Shown here one piece after another: positions 50,011 to 60,843 of a stretch of DNA of 64,000 bases. Each line of letters opens with the position of its first letter. Within the stretch, counting starts at the first letter, position 1. Source of the stretch: Polyporus tsugae. Taxonomy: Eukaryota > Basidiomycota > Agaricomycetes > Polyporales > Polyporaceae. Below the pieces are notes generated by a model. That model was not told the origin of the DNA. It saw only the letters and a list, made by a program, of their open reading frames with translations, and searched no databases. The position numbers and the translations under genes were made by a program. The stretch is from contig JAHRBS010000012.1 of assembly GCA_024305745.1 (NCBI GenBank), forward strand, positions 2,733,001-2,797,000. The letters run 5' to 3'.

Positions 50011-50494
50011 AATCCACGGCCTCTATGCACGATCCCTTTCAACGTATCAATGTCCAACGCGAAGGCGGGCAAGTTCGACCGCGCGCACGAACCGGTCTTC
50101 GTGTATTTAGCGGACGCCAGGATGAAGGCTGGGATCCGAATCTGCTTTTTCGTGAATATTTGACGCTCCGGCCGCGGCCGCCTGACTAACTTCCTGACTT
50201 GATGCCGCAGATTGAGGGAACGCCGTGGGCGGAGATGAAGGCCCGACCATTTCATGACGGCAAGTCCATCACGAAGGGCGACCTGGCGATGTCCATCATG
50301 ACAGAGCTAGAAAAAATGCTGGTAAGTGCACCGGGTCGCGTCTCGGTTCAAGTGATAGCCGTGCTATGTATAACCTTTGGTGATAGACCACGAACAAACG
50401 AGAGGACACGGGGGAATGGTTCTTAGTCGATCTGGTTCAGGAGTGTCAGGAGAGCTTCCGGCCGACCTTCAGACCGCTCTCGGGCGGTGCTTGA
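49947..50494 (+). CDS. Family X protein, copy 2 (C-terminal exons only recognised)
   Basis: Three exons in phase 0 are readable: about 49947-50151, 50211-50321 and 50387-50494 (TGA). The reading is IPFNVSMSNAKAGKFDRAHE, then MKAGIRICFF, then IEGTPWAEMKARP with SITKGDLAMSIMTELEKML, then WFLVDLVQECQESFRPTF. This lines up with copy 3 (VVPFNVPMSS, EKASIRFG, ITRGHLAFLVAREV, LVLVDVRRVSRGSLQPTI) and copy 1. The acceptor of the first exon (TGACAG|CGC at 49947) is tentative. An upstream N-terminal half should exist, but I cannot find it; the region is occupied by imperfect repeats. The glutamine of the QP motif is Arg-Pro here. It is either partial or has an unmodelled 5' end. Confidence 0.5.
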
Positions 50495-53400
50495 CGTACA
50501 CGGCCGATCCTACTATCTAGCAGAAGGCTGTCTACCGGTCGCTCAATGGCCGTTTCGGAGCTCTGGTGTGTCAGTTCATTCACTTTGCCTAGCTCACCGC
50601 AATCATATGAGAGTTGCTCTTCATGCATATCTTGTGTGCAACTGTGTTCGCCGCAGAAATCGCCATGTCGATACGAGACCTGCTTCAAACACCTGGCAAA
50701 TATCTCCACGCCGGCGGGTACCACGGCCAGACGCTCATGAAGTTTGGAGGTCTACATAGATGGTATCAGGATGGTATAATCTTTTCGTCGATTTGACCTG
50801 AGCGCGCTGACCAGTGCTTCTTGATTGCCGAGCTTGCATATCCCATCGTCGCTCAGTCCTCACCGAAATGTTCGTTCGCAGCCTCGTTGGATACGGCGCG
50901 AGTCACGGCAATGTCTGTCCTTGATCAGGCTTGGACACAGAATGCGGATAGAGCGCAGGCGTGTGGTTGTCTATCGAACCGTCCGAAACGTGTGTGTCTG
51001 ATTCTGTCTGCGAGTGGTGTTTATCTTATTCCATCAGGTTGTTGTCAGGTCGGATTTATTCAACGATCACCATACCCTTTGGATCGTCGATTCGCTAACG
51101 GATTCGAAGCGACTAAGGTGGGGGGGACAACGGTAAATGTGAAATTGACTCCTAGCGGCGGTGGATATCTGGTTGTGCAGTAGTCGCGTGGTATTTACCG
51201 GAAGCGGAACAGATGAGCCGAAACAAGGGCCAATCTCAGACACAAGATCAATCCGGATATCTCTTCCGGTGAGTCGGTCGAACCGAAGCGGAACTTCCTT
51301 GAAACTTCACAGATAGCTGCCTATTCGTTCTGAAGGTGAGTGAGCGGGAATGGTGGTAGTCCATCACTGAAGCGCATGTCGGCTAGCCTTTTGAGAACAG
51401 AAGGCTCATGACCTGGTCAGGATATCCGAATTTGGTGGCGCATACCACGGTCCTCGGCAACCAAGTACGCTTCATCGTACCACCATCAGGAGGCTTGCTC
51501 GAGGAACCTTTCACTGTAGACGGCCTCTAAGGCAGATAGAACACTTTTTTTCACGACATTCATCCAGCAATGCCGCTCTCCTGGGTATAAAGACAAGGCA
51601 TTGGTGGACTCGGAGTAACTTGCGTCGCCCGAGTCTCCGCAATCAGGGAAGCTCACCAACGACGCGCACGAGTCCTAGCCATGCCTCCCGCCTCTCAACC
51701 ATCGGTAGTTGTCTCGGTCGGTTAAATATGTTCGTATTGATGCAAGAGATTTGAGAGTTACTCACACATGATTGTAGACGGTCGAACAGGTCATCGAGTT
51801 TCCAAGCGGCACCATGGTCACAGAGCAGAAGACTGCTTTGACTTACCAAATGAAGACGCCCCCGGGTGGGACACTGCGCTTTGTATTGCGCCCCCCAAAT
51901 CATCGGACTGGTATTTCGCCTCTGTAAGACCTCCACGCAATTCGAGCGCTTTGTGTTCTGACTTTTTTTCTATAGGTATCGCAAGCCCTCCCACGACTTT
52001 CCGTTAGGAAGTCGAGCCATAGTCCCGAACGTGGGCAGCAACCTAGTGCACGAATATGTCAAACGTAGGGAGGGTTGGGTGCTCTGCAATTCGAGACACC
52101 AAACCCAATGGTCTTCCGACACACCATTGCCCCCGCGAAAGGCTGTCTACGAGGGGCGTACGTGTCCGAGGTCGGGGTGCTTGAATCGAGGTCAACCAGA
52201 GCCGAAGCACACGGCAGGTCCTGTGCCTTGTTCGACGGCATATGCTATAGCCCAACGGTTGGACGTAGAATATGTGAAGGTGAGCTTTGAATCAGGCTCG
52301 TGGTGGCGACGTCAAACGAGAGCAACACTGACATTGGTGTGTTCTGTAGACTGCGGGGGCAAGGAGGCAATACCTTCCGCAGCAACCATTGCTTGTATCT
52401 GTATGATTTTCGTGTGGAAGTTCATGACTCCGATTCGCAGGACCCATGGGCTTCGACTTCTTCAACGTGGGGCCATTTTGAGTAGTTGAGGCATATCAAC
52501 CCACAGTGTCTTGGGGGTAATATGTAGCTAAAGGTCACCATACATCGGCCGCGTTCTCGAGAAAAATTGAAAGGCGCGAAGGGGTGGCACAGCCTCCTTG
52601 CACAGCATTGTAATCGGCGATGCATATTACGTAACTATTGGCAAACATCTGCATGCTAAGTAAGTTCCAACCGCCTTGCGATCTTGACAAACGACACCGA
52701 ACTCGCCCACACCTAACACCCCGGACGTTCAGAAACAGATGCCAGTGGCACTGAGATCGGTCGACAAGTAGATACCGAGGAATATGAGCTGTGTGTAGCC
52801 TGGTGATCCACACTGCACGATAGAGAACTCGGTGACGTCCTAACGTTTCGACTCGAGATCAGGTCAATACTCACCTCTCAATATGCAGGAATCGAGTCCT
52901 CGATGCCCCTTGAGAGCGTTCTTCCTCGGGACTGCGCGTTAATGGGATCATTAACTCTGTGAAGACAGTGGTACGACTGTCCTCGCCGATCCTGCGCCAC
53001 ATACTGACTCGCACGGAATCTCATCTTTGCCCGCGGAACAGACCTCAATCATGATCGGATGGCTCTTCATTTCGCATCTGAAAGGCATAGGCTTAAAGGC
53101 CGAGGACGCCGTAACCATCTCTATGCTGAGCATGCGAAACGCATCCCGTTGTCCCTCCTCAGATATCGAGTCGCCGAAACGCCATCAGCGCGCTGGTTGG
53201 CTACCTAACTGCGTTCGGACGGCCCATTTTATCGAGGCAAAGGGTTTTCTCTGCGCCGCCCATTACCAGAATCTGTGCTGCTCTCACGGATTTCTATTGG
53301 ATATATTGGAGGTATCCTGGAGATCTGAAGGGTAGGGCGTCCTCTCTCCGATTCCGCAACAGTAATGTTTGTGATGGAATGGATATCGTTAGCGGTATGT

Positions 53401-53529
53401 TGGGCTTATAAGACACCCGCTCAGCCGGAGGATGCACTTCAGACCACAGCTCGTTGAGCAACGCACCAAGGGAACTACTCGCACTCTTTACAACCCTCTC
53501 ACTCTTTACAGCCGCCGTCCTAGAGCAAT
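50495..53529. other. 3 kb of probable gene fragments, no complete gene
   Basis: Plus-strand pieces look coding but do not join: MSIRDLLQTPGKYLHAGGYH with LMKFGGLHRWYQDG before a GTATAA donor at 50774, which resembles the N-terminus of family X copy 3; FEATKVGGTTVNVKLTPSGG near 51107; VEQVIEFPSGTMVTEQKTAL with GGTLRFVLRPPNHRTG at 51778-51920; and LPAEQTSIMIGWLFISHLKG near 53023. These may be remnants of one or two further family X copies or an unrelated gene. Confidence 0.35.
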
Positions 53530-54581
53530 ATGGATCCCCGGACCCTGACTGAAGCTGCGGTAAGCCTGTTGCTTTCGTCAGGTAGTATCCAGTCTCTGAT
53601 AAAAAAATTTCGCAGCTACTCTCCCTACTTCCCCCGGGCAGCCGGATTGTCTCCCCATCCGCAATCACCTTCATCAAGCATCCGGACGGAAAATGGTGGA
53701 ACTGGTCGAACAACAACGTTTGTACTGGGCGCACCCTTCAGGTGAATTTTCACTGCTGCGAAGAGTGTATCGGAGAATCTCACCTGTAAACCCCAGCCCA
53801 GCCACACTATCACCTCCGGAAGCTGGGCACATTACCCGAACGAAGGACCCCCACGCTACATCAAGCATGACAACGGCAACTGGCTGAGGTATAACACCCA
53901 ACCTCCGGCCAATTCGTTCGCTCAGAGCACCGTGAGTAATTCCACTGTTCGCCTATCTGTGGCGTTACGAATGTTCTCTGTAGGGTGCTGGTCATTCTGC
54001 AGATCACCACGGCGCAGGTTCCTTTGCGGTCTCTCCGCAAACTATTGTTCAGACGATCTACCGTAACGGACCCGTCCCAGCAGATGACACTGTTGTCCCG
54101 TTCAACGTTCCCATGTCTTCCGCTGAGAAGGGCCAGGTTGCCGACGTCGCTGGCTACGCGTTCACAGGCGAGTTGGCAGTACAGGAGAAGGCTTCCATCC
54201 GCTTCGGGGTATGTCAAGAATTTGCGTCACCTACAGGATTACGACTGACCTGAGTTCTCAGTTCGCCTTCATAGAAACGAGTGAATACAGGCCGAAACAA
54301 CACAATCTCCAACGTGCCGGCGCTCCCATCACTCGCGGTCATCTGGCCTTCCTCGTCGCTCGGGAGGTCACCGTCGTAATGGTAGGTCGCGCGTGCCCTA
54401 TTCTCCGGCACAGTATCAGTGCTCAAACGGTCGGTGTATGTAGGCCGCCCTCCAACGGATCAACCGGCCGCTCACGTCCCCAAGCGGCCGGCCGGTCGCG
54501 TTCGAAGAGCTGGTGCTGGTTGACGTCAGACGCGTGTCACGCGGCAGTCTGCAGCCCACGATTGCGGTTCGCGGTACCTGA
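53530..54581 (+). CDS. Family X protein, copy 3 (unknown function)
   Basis: Six exons, all introns in phase 0: 53530-53559, 53616-53741, 53797-53931, 53984-54208, 54262-54381 and 54444-54581, giving 257 residues. The N-terminal half contains ITFIKHPDGKWWNWSNNNV and PPRYIKHDNGNWLRYNTQPP, two Trp-rich repeats of a (F/Y)IKHxxGxW type. The C-terminal half has VVPFNVPMSSAEKG, AFTGELAVQEKASIRFG, ITRGHLAFLVAREV and ELVLVDVRRVSRGSLQPTIA. No signal peptide or membrane segment is evident. It is the best-preserved family member here and served as the template for finding the others. No named family is recognised; homologues of this C-terminal pattern seem familiar from hypothetical proteins of mushrooms. 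Confidence 0.72.
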
Positions 54582-55848
54582 AGGCCGGTGCGGATATGGA
54601 TGTTCATGTTGCAGACGCACGCGACGCACGACACGTTCTAAGCATAGTATAATCGATTTCTTGTAGTACCTGATAGAGGTAATGTACTGTAATGCGGTGC
54701 ACTGACGGTGCATCGGCTGACCTATAATATTAATGTGACTGTGTCGTACTGTACACCCCCTTGCCAAGGGGAGGTAGGACGGGCCAGTAGTCAACTTTTG
54801 GCCGTGGGCCGCACACTGGGTGGTACTCGGACCCAGCGACTGGGACGGTACAAACCGTACATCGTCTTCGAGCCCGGTGTGTTGGGCTCTGGGAGAGTAG
54901 TCGAGGATGATACCGTGGCGTCGGCGTATCGCGGCGTGAAGACGTCATGTACACAGTAACCTTAGATCAGGCTCACGACAATTCGTGAGTTCGAGTGGGC
55001 ATCCGGTCGGTGGTGGCGGTGGCGGTGATAAGTAGGGCGTGGAGAAAGTACTAATGTGGGTGTATCTGCTTGCATTTGCTGCTCGTGTTGAAATTGTTCG
55101 CGTTCATCCGGATTATGCCTTACGTTGAAGGTACGGATAAAGGGTAAGCTATAGCAGGAGGAGGATTCTTAGTAGTCCCGATAAATGATGCGCTCTCGGA
55201 GGTTCGATTGGAGCAACTTGAAGGCAATCCGCAGTATCTTTGGCGGCTATCAGTGTCTGCCTATTGGCGGCAACGTATGCCGCACTCTCAAACCTCTTCT
55301 CCTCCTCATTCCTCGTACTCCACCCTCCGACAACCTTCCCCGAGAATGTCACTCTTCCCCCTACCCTCAAGGTACACCTGATATGTAGACGGTATCGCGA
55401 CATTTGCACGGAGGACGAACAGAGGACAGATGAGGAAATGGCCTCGGCCCTCGTGGGGTCCAAAGTCAAACTCGCGAGTAACACTGCAGCGGATATCCTA
55501 TGGAAATCCTTGAGTTTTGTACTTTCGTGAGAGTGTGTAAGCCCATTCATGACTTCTCTCTCGATATCTGGATTGATGGGATATTGAGTCGCCCAGAAGA
55601 TATCCGTCCCGACTAAGTCTGAGCTGCGGAAACTCCGTGAAGCTTGGTTCCCGGGGTTTACTCTGACTACCTAGGATGAAGGCATCCACGCTATGACGGA
55701 TGAGTATAAGATGAGGGTGAGTTGGACATCCTAAAACCTGGCGCTCTGCCGCCCTCCGCCTCCTCCCCATCGCTCTCATTCTCCACAGACAGACCCATCC
55801 TCTCCGGCACTCCCATTCCAGCCATCCATCCTAGAGATAGATATAGGA
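54582..55848. other. 1.3 kb between family X copies 3 and 4
   Basis: No gene recognised. ORFs at 55.1-55.6 kb on both strands overlap without motifs. Confidence 0.4.
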
Positions 55849-56728
55849 ATGCATCAGTCTCCCTCCGACTTCTGGCAAGGGTTGAGCGGCGGACAGGTCC
55901 CATACCCTCCACTGCCTGAAGATCAAAACATTTTCGATGTCACAGATCCTGCATTCCTCGACTCTTTCCTTCGTTCCCCAGACTCCGAAAGCGCCTATGC
56001 ACAGGCGTCCTTGTCGACCGTCGACCCTTCCACTGCCCACAACACGAACTCGGTATGTGCTGACAACTTGAGGTCCTATAGCGTTCGCTCAACGATGTCG
56101 TTGCATAAGACACGCCCTAACCCACGCAAGTCCACCGCGAAGTCTCGTAAGCGGGCGTCGACTTCTCGGTCGTGGCGTCAGCCATCGATCACCGGCGGGA
56201 AGTTGTGCGCGAAGCTGTTAGCGGGTACTAGTGTCAGCTATGGCAACGGTTGCAGGCTTGACCATGTCAAGCTGTGCGGAGACACCGTTCTCCTTGCAGA
56301 CTACGACGCAGTGGCGTTCCCAGGTCAGACGTTCGGTCAGAAGGTCTCCTTCCGCCTCTATGTGCGTCTTTGCATCGTTCTCCTCCTCTCGCTGTTCGCT
56401 CACGCAAGTCTTGTATCTAGTTCGAACCCTACATGCCCTTCAATCGTCAACTCAACGTCTTACTATGCCAAGGCCAGCCCTCTAAGCGCCGTCTGGCCGA
56501 CGTCACTGTCGTGTTCGTGGAATATTTTATTGTGAGTGCTCGCAGCAGCAGCAGCAGCATGTCCGGCCCAGTGGGTCTTTGTTATTGACCGCTTTTCAGA
56601 AGGATTGCGAACAACGCGGCCAGCCATTCCCGTTCAAGCTGGAGCACCTGGTTCTGCGTCGCATCGACGTAGTCTCTCGTTCTCGTATCCAACCGTACTT
56701 CGACATCGTGGTCCCCGCAACCGCGTAG
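55849..56728 (+). CDS. Family X protein, copy 4, with disordered basic N-terminus
   Basis: Three exons (55849-56361, 56421-56531 and 56600-56728), phase 0, give 250 residues. The first 110 residues are low-complexity: acidic/Ser, then Arg/Lys-rich (RPNPRKSTAKSRKRASTSRS), which could bind nucleic acid or direct nuclear import. The C-terminal domain (VSFRLYFEPYMPFNRQL, RRLADVTVVFVEYFIKDC, LEHLVLRRIDVVSRSRIQPY) parallels copies 1-3, including the final QP. The N-terminal Trp-rich half of copy 3 is replaced, so the family shares only its C-terminal module. Function unknown. A copy-specific N-terminus suggests exon shuffling or rapid divergence. Confidence 0.65.
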
Positions 56729-57630
56729 ATGGCTGAAACTTCGTAAGTATTCGCGATGATTCGTCATTCCCTAATCGTGTTTCGTATCCTCACCTGTCAT
56801 TTACCCCTTCATTGCATGCCTACTTCTGTCTCGCCGGATGGAAGACAGGATGTACTTACATTACTTGCTTTTTGTTCCCTAGGTTGCACGTTTAAGTTGA
56901 AGGCGATGCGGTGTGGATCATGGCGCTATATGTAGCCTATGGTCAGGACTCAGCTCCACCGCGCTTACTACGGACCAGGGCGGTCATGTTAGATAGCTGT
57001 ACATACACATACCTTACTACTACGCCTTGTTCGCACTCTAATGGATAATATTCACGACGATGCACCGCGGCCATGCCAGCGTCAGTCAAGGTGCATTTGG
57101 ACCAAGCCGTGTACGTTTCTCGTCACGCACAGTTAAATAGCTTTCATGACTGCTCGGGAGGTGGGGCTCGTAGTCGCAGTAGGTCTTTAAAGTTGGTCAT
57201 TACTGAATGTTAAAGTCCGCCGTGCAGTGCTGCGCTTGGTGTTTTCTCCGTTGGTGCCACATAGTAGGAGTTTCGTCCACAAGATTCAAGGAGGGCCGAC
57301 TGGTCGGTGACGACTTATGGGATGCATATGATGGTTATAATCCTTGGAGGACATAGCACTGCTTAAAGACATATGTGGAAACAACGAAGTTTCAGGGAGA
57401 ATTGGTCAAGACAGAGCTAAGGTTGCAATCAGCGATTATATCTGTACAGAGACGAAAACAAAGCTTGGAGTGGCCATTGCCGCTTGCAATATACGGATCC
57501 GGACCCCCGCGCGGTTTGTTGACCATCGTGAATCTAATAGTAACATCCTGCGATCGTGCTTGATCATCGCGAACAATCAATCGTGAAATTGGCGCTGTCA
57601 CGCACGCGTACGTTCCAGACCTCTGACAAG
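56729..57630. other. Intergenic, no gene recognised
   Basis: AT-richer sequence between family X copy 4 and the transposon. No motif-bearing ORF. Confidence 0.4.
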
Positions 57631-57638
57631 TCCGCCCA

Positions 57639-57670
57639 GGGGGCGCCCGCTTGGGGGATTTTCGACATGG
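57639..57670 (+). repeat. Left terminal inverted repeat of the hAT-like element
   Basis: 32 bp matching the reverse complement of 59096-59127 at 31 of 32 positions. Similarity stops sharply after GACAT. Confidence 0.88.
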
Positions 57671-59095
57671 GCCTCAGAAAGCTAAGCGCTTGCCCCCGGA
57701 CACCGGTAGGGCACCAGCACCCAGTAGGCGCCGGAGCAGCGGAGAAAGATTGGCCTCCCCAGCCCGAGGCATAAATTACTAAGAAAAACCAAGTGCATGT
57801 ATGGATTCCTACAGTCTGAATGGATCGATTGAGACCCTTAAACCCTTCTGCAAAGAAATATCTAGAGCAAGAGCAGAGTCTGTACCCAAGACCAGTGGCG
57901 CTTAGCCAGTTCTGAGATAAGATGCTGCACTGGTCGGAACGTCTCGCGGTCGTCTTCCTCGTCGACCATGATTATTACTAGTACAGCTATGAACTTGCTA
58001 TGAACATATCTCTAACCCCTTCGCTGGGACTTGTTGCGGCGCTCTACTATGGCTGCTGATGGTGCCCTTTCCCGTCTCTTTGGTGGATCTCTTTTCTTCG
58101 CCTTCAATTCCCCGGTCAACTCCTTCTCTGCGTCCTCAATGGCATCGCTCCCGGGCACTCCATACAAACCTCACCACCACACTGTCATCTCTTCGTTATA
58201 GCTGCAGGGGTAGGGTGGCGTGAGGCCGGGGTAGGAGTTTCGGTCTCCCTCAAATCCGGTTGCCACCGCCATGATAAAAGCACATCAGAACAGCGTCAAG
58301 CACCGGGTGCGGGGATCGGGGTATGAATATTGAATAGGCAGGGAAGTGGAAGCACGGGAAATGTTTGTGTGTGTTCGCCGCACACCTGTTTTATTGAGAA
58401 TCTGTGCAATCTGGGATCGCACATCCGACGAGAGCACTGTCCCCGGGCCCGGGCTGTCCGCATTACTCGCTCGAAGGCTCCGGTGTTTCTGTTCCTTACG
58501 ACATCTCTTGGTAATACGATGCGAGAATGGCCGGGCAGGATTCCCATTCTAATTGAGGGTGATACGAAGGCCACAGAGGTCGCAATCTACACCGTATTGT
58601 CCTGTTTCTCGGTTCTCGAGCTGGGTCCACTGTCCAGAGCGTCTCTCCCGACGGAAGCGTGATTTCGGTGGACTTGGGTGGTGATGTCGCTGCTTCTTCG
58701 TGGGGTCGTTAGAAGCCATGGAGAAGAGGTCCAACAGGGGGTGGTCATGCCAAGATTTTCATACTCCCTGCTTACGATCCACCTCAAGGCACATTTGCAC
58801 TAATACTGTACTTGAGAGCCAGTAGCCAAGAGCGCTTAACTAGTGCGATAATCATTCCGTCGGCTAGATCAGATTGGGTGAGCACAAACAATGGGTGTCG
58901 ATACCACCATAAACGTGTTCTTCAGACAGATTAAATAACTTCAGTGCATTCGACATTGATTCTTCTGTCTCTAGGTGAGATCTCAGGCAAATCCAGCAAG
59001 AAATGAGGTAACGGCTGGAGACGGAGTGGAAATGGGACAGAAAAGGTCCATCAGGGACCCCGGCCACCAATTTGACTGCCAGCAGCAGGGGGCTG

Positions 59096-59127
59096 ATGTC
59101 GAAAATCCCCCGAGCGGGCGCCCCCTG
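59096..59127 (-). repeat. Right terminal inverted repeat of the hAT-like element
   Basis: Mirror of the left end, directly followed by the second copy of the 8-bp target duplication AGTCCGCC. Confidence 0.88.
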
Positions 59128-59176
59128 AGTCCGCCGCCTCATGCACCATGATGCAGCTCAAGAGCGTCCAAGGTGT

Positions 59177-60555
59177 TTACTCGTACTTTGCAAGCCATCC
59201 CCGCGCCGGATAGTCGTCGAGGATGTCCTTGAGCGTCTCAGGCATCGTCCTGAATGGGATGCCGAGGACGCGCTTCGCCTTCTCGTTGGAACAGATCCGG
59301 GCGGGGGGCACGCCGTCGCACCTATGCGGATCGCCCTTGTCGAGCTTGGGGAAGTAGTTGAGATCGCGGGCGGTGTTGACTGTCATGAAAGGGCGTTAGC
59401 CTATTGTCAGTCGTTCGGTACGGGAGTTCTGTGTGTGATCGCAGATATGGTAGCGTCGACTTACAGTGTTCCTGCCAGGTCAACCATTCTGCATACCTGC
59501 ACGCGTCAGCACTGGAGATGAACTTGAAGGCATCTCAGGAAACGTTCACGTACGGGAGGTCAATCTCTAATGCCTTGAGATGGCCTTCTGCGAGGTCGCG
59601 CACGTCGACAAAGTTATGCCCGGTCTTGAAAAACACTGCCCACATTGGATTTTCGGTGAAAACCTCGTAGAACGTGTTGGCGGTGGAGGTCAGAGCGGCG
59701 GGCGAGGCGGGGTTGTTCATCGGTGGCTGGGCTGATCGGGTACAGAAAGTTCGTTAGCGACTAGCATATCCATTCAGGTCACTTGTAACGCTTACACCGA
59801 AGACCCACCCAGGGCAAATGACGGAGACATCCCAAGAGATTCGCTCTTTGTTCTCCTCGCGCAGCTTCCAGGCGGCTACAGGACCGGAAAGCCATTCGTT
59901 ATCCGACGGGCAGCGCATAATGTGGACACGAAACGCACCTTGCTCTGCGAGGGCTTTGCTGGCCGAATAGATGGCGGTTACACTGGCTTCGGAACCCATC
60001 TCCTCAACCTCCTTCACAGCGCGTTCTGCCCAGTCGTTTTCGGTGTATGTCCTACCGTATTCGGGTGCCAAGACCGCTCTCACGATGTGATGACGATGCG
60101 CTTGAGGGCATCCCTGCGGACAACGATGAGTATAAAAGAGCAATAGACGAAAGTCAAGCTCTCGTTTTCACCCGTGGGAGATGGCGCTGTTTATGAGTCC
60201 GACCGTAGCATCGACTGCAGGACGAATGATCATCTGGGGGTCGGGGACCGGCATGGCGTTGGGCGATGCAATGTGAACAGTGGCGGCAGCACCTCGCACG
60301 GCATCGTCATACGCGTTCTCCTGCGGGAGGCAGATCGTCGGCGAGAAACTGCCACAGGCGTCGGAAGAACCTACCAACGGCAGTAAAGTCTGGGAGAACA
60401 ACGTACTGCACGTCCTGCAATCGTTCGGGAAACTTGGCGGAGACAGTCTTGAGGAGCACTTGACCCTTATCGGCAGATCGGACGGCGGCGCGGATGGATA
60501 TGGAGTACCCAGGCTCGGTCGAGGAGAAGGCGGATGAGCCAGAGAGGGCAGGCAT
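59177..60555 (-). pseudogene. NAD(P)-dependent extended short-chain dehydrogenase/epimerase (dihydroflavonol/cinnamyl-reductase-like), frameshifted
   Basis: Six exons: 60555-60379, 60320-60172, 60113-59796, 59726-59554, 59511-59465 and 59379-59177. Family sequence is clear: IRAAVRSADKG, VHIASPN, LKRIVITS, catalytic YSASK, VICPGWVFGPP, FVDVRDLAEGHLKALE and a C-terminus ending DDYPARGWLAKYE. Two defects argue for a pseudogene. First, exon 3 is 318 nt where the flanking phases require 319: after LKRIVITS the frame hits TGA (60082-60080) and the family sequence resumes in another frame at VRAVLAPEYGRTYTE, as expected from one lost base. Second, the N-terminus jumps from MPALSG to GYSISIRAAVRS, lacking the TGxxGxxG cofactor loop and first helix. 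It sits beside the transposon and divergent from the downstream F-box gene. Confidence 0.72.
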
Positions 60556-60679
60556 GGTAGTGCTGGAGATGAAGGCTATTGAGGAGTGCTCAACAGCGAA
60601 CACTCCGTTCTTATGGACGTTGGATGTCGGACGTTCAAACGTTCAAGTTGGAGGCACTAAGTAGTGACTTGTAGCTCAT

Positions 60680-60748
60680 TGATCAATGGGACTAAGCTGG
60701 TGTCTCACGCGATAGCTTGGGGTTCGATTCCCCGTGTCGGAATCTTTT
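60680..60748 (+). tRNA. tRNA-like remnant (B box plus T-run), probably not functional
   Basis: GGTTCGATTCC (60721-60731) is a perfect RNA polymerase III B box with a T-arm stem (GGGG/CCCC). It is followed by TGTCGGA and a TTTTT terminator at 60744. Upstream TAGCTCATTGATCAATGG resembles an A box. However, no 5' partner (TCCGACA) for the acceptor stem and no good anticodon stem were found. The 3' half looks like a tRNA-Glu end. Probably a truncated tRNA or tRNA-derived fragment. Confidence 0.3.
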
Positions 60749-60843
60749 TCTCGGTTCTCTCCTTCCGGGGCGGGCTTGTTTCCTGCCATCGACTCCGATA
60801 ACCGACTCCGAGCACTCTCTGGACCACGCAAATCAACTGCATC

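Larger units (their letters stand above)
57631..59135. mobile_element. hAT-like non-autonomous DNA transposon (MITE-type), 1489 bp, with 8-bp target duplication
   Basis: The element spans 57639-59127. Both ends carry a 32-bp terminal inverted repeat (57639-57670 and 59096-59127) beginning CAGGGGGCGCCCGCT and ending GATTTTCGACAT, identical at 31 of 32 positions (the only mismatch is T/C at position 16). The element is flanked by a perfect direct repeat, AGTCCGCC, at 57631-57638 and 59128-59135. An 8-bp duplication with termini starting CAGGG is the signature of the hAT superfamily. The interior has no ORF longer than about 110 codons and no transposase motif (no BED finger or dimerisation domain recognised), so it needs a helper transposase from elsewhere. 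Near-identical ends and an intact duplication suggest recent insertion. It landed 41 bp past the stop of the dehydrogenase pseudogene. Confidence 0.85.

Noticed and set aside
44029..54581. Family X as an aerolysin-type or other pore-forming protein
   Set aside because: Beta-rich stretches raised the idea, but no signature of those families is present and there is no signal peptide, so no such function is assigned.
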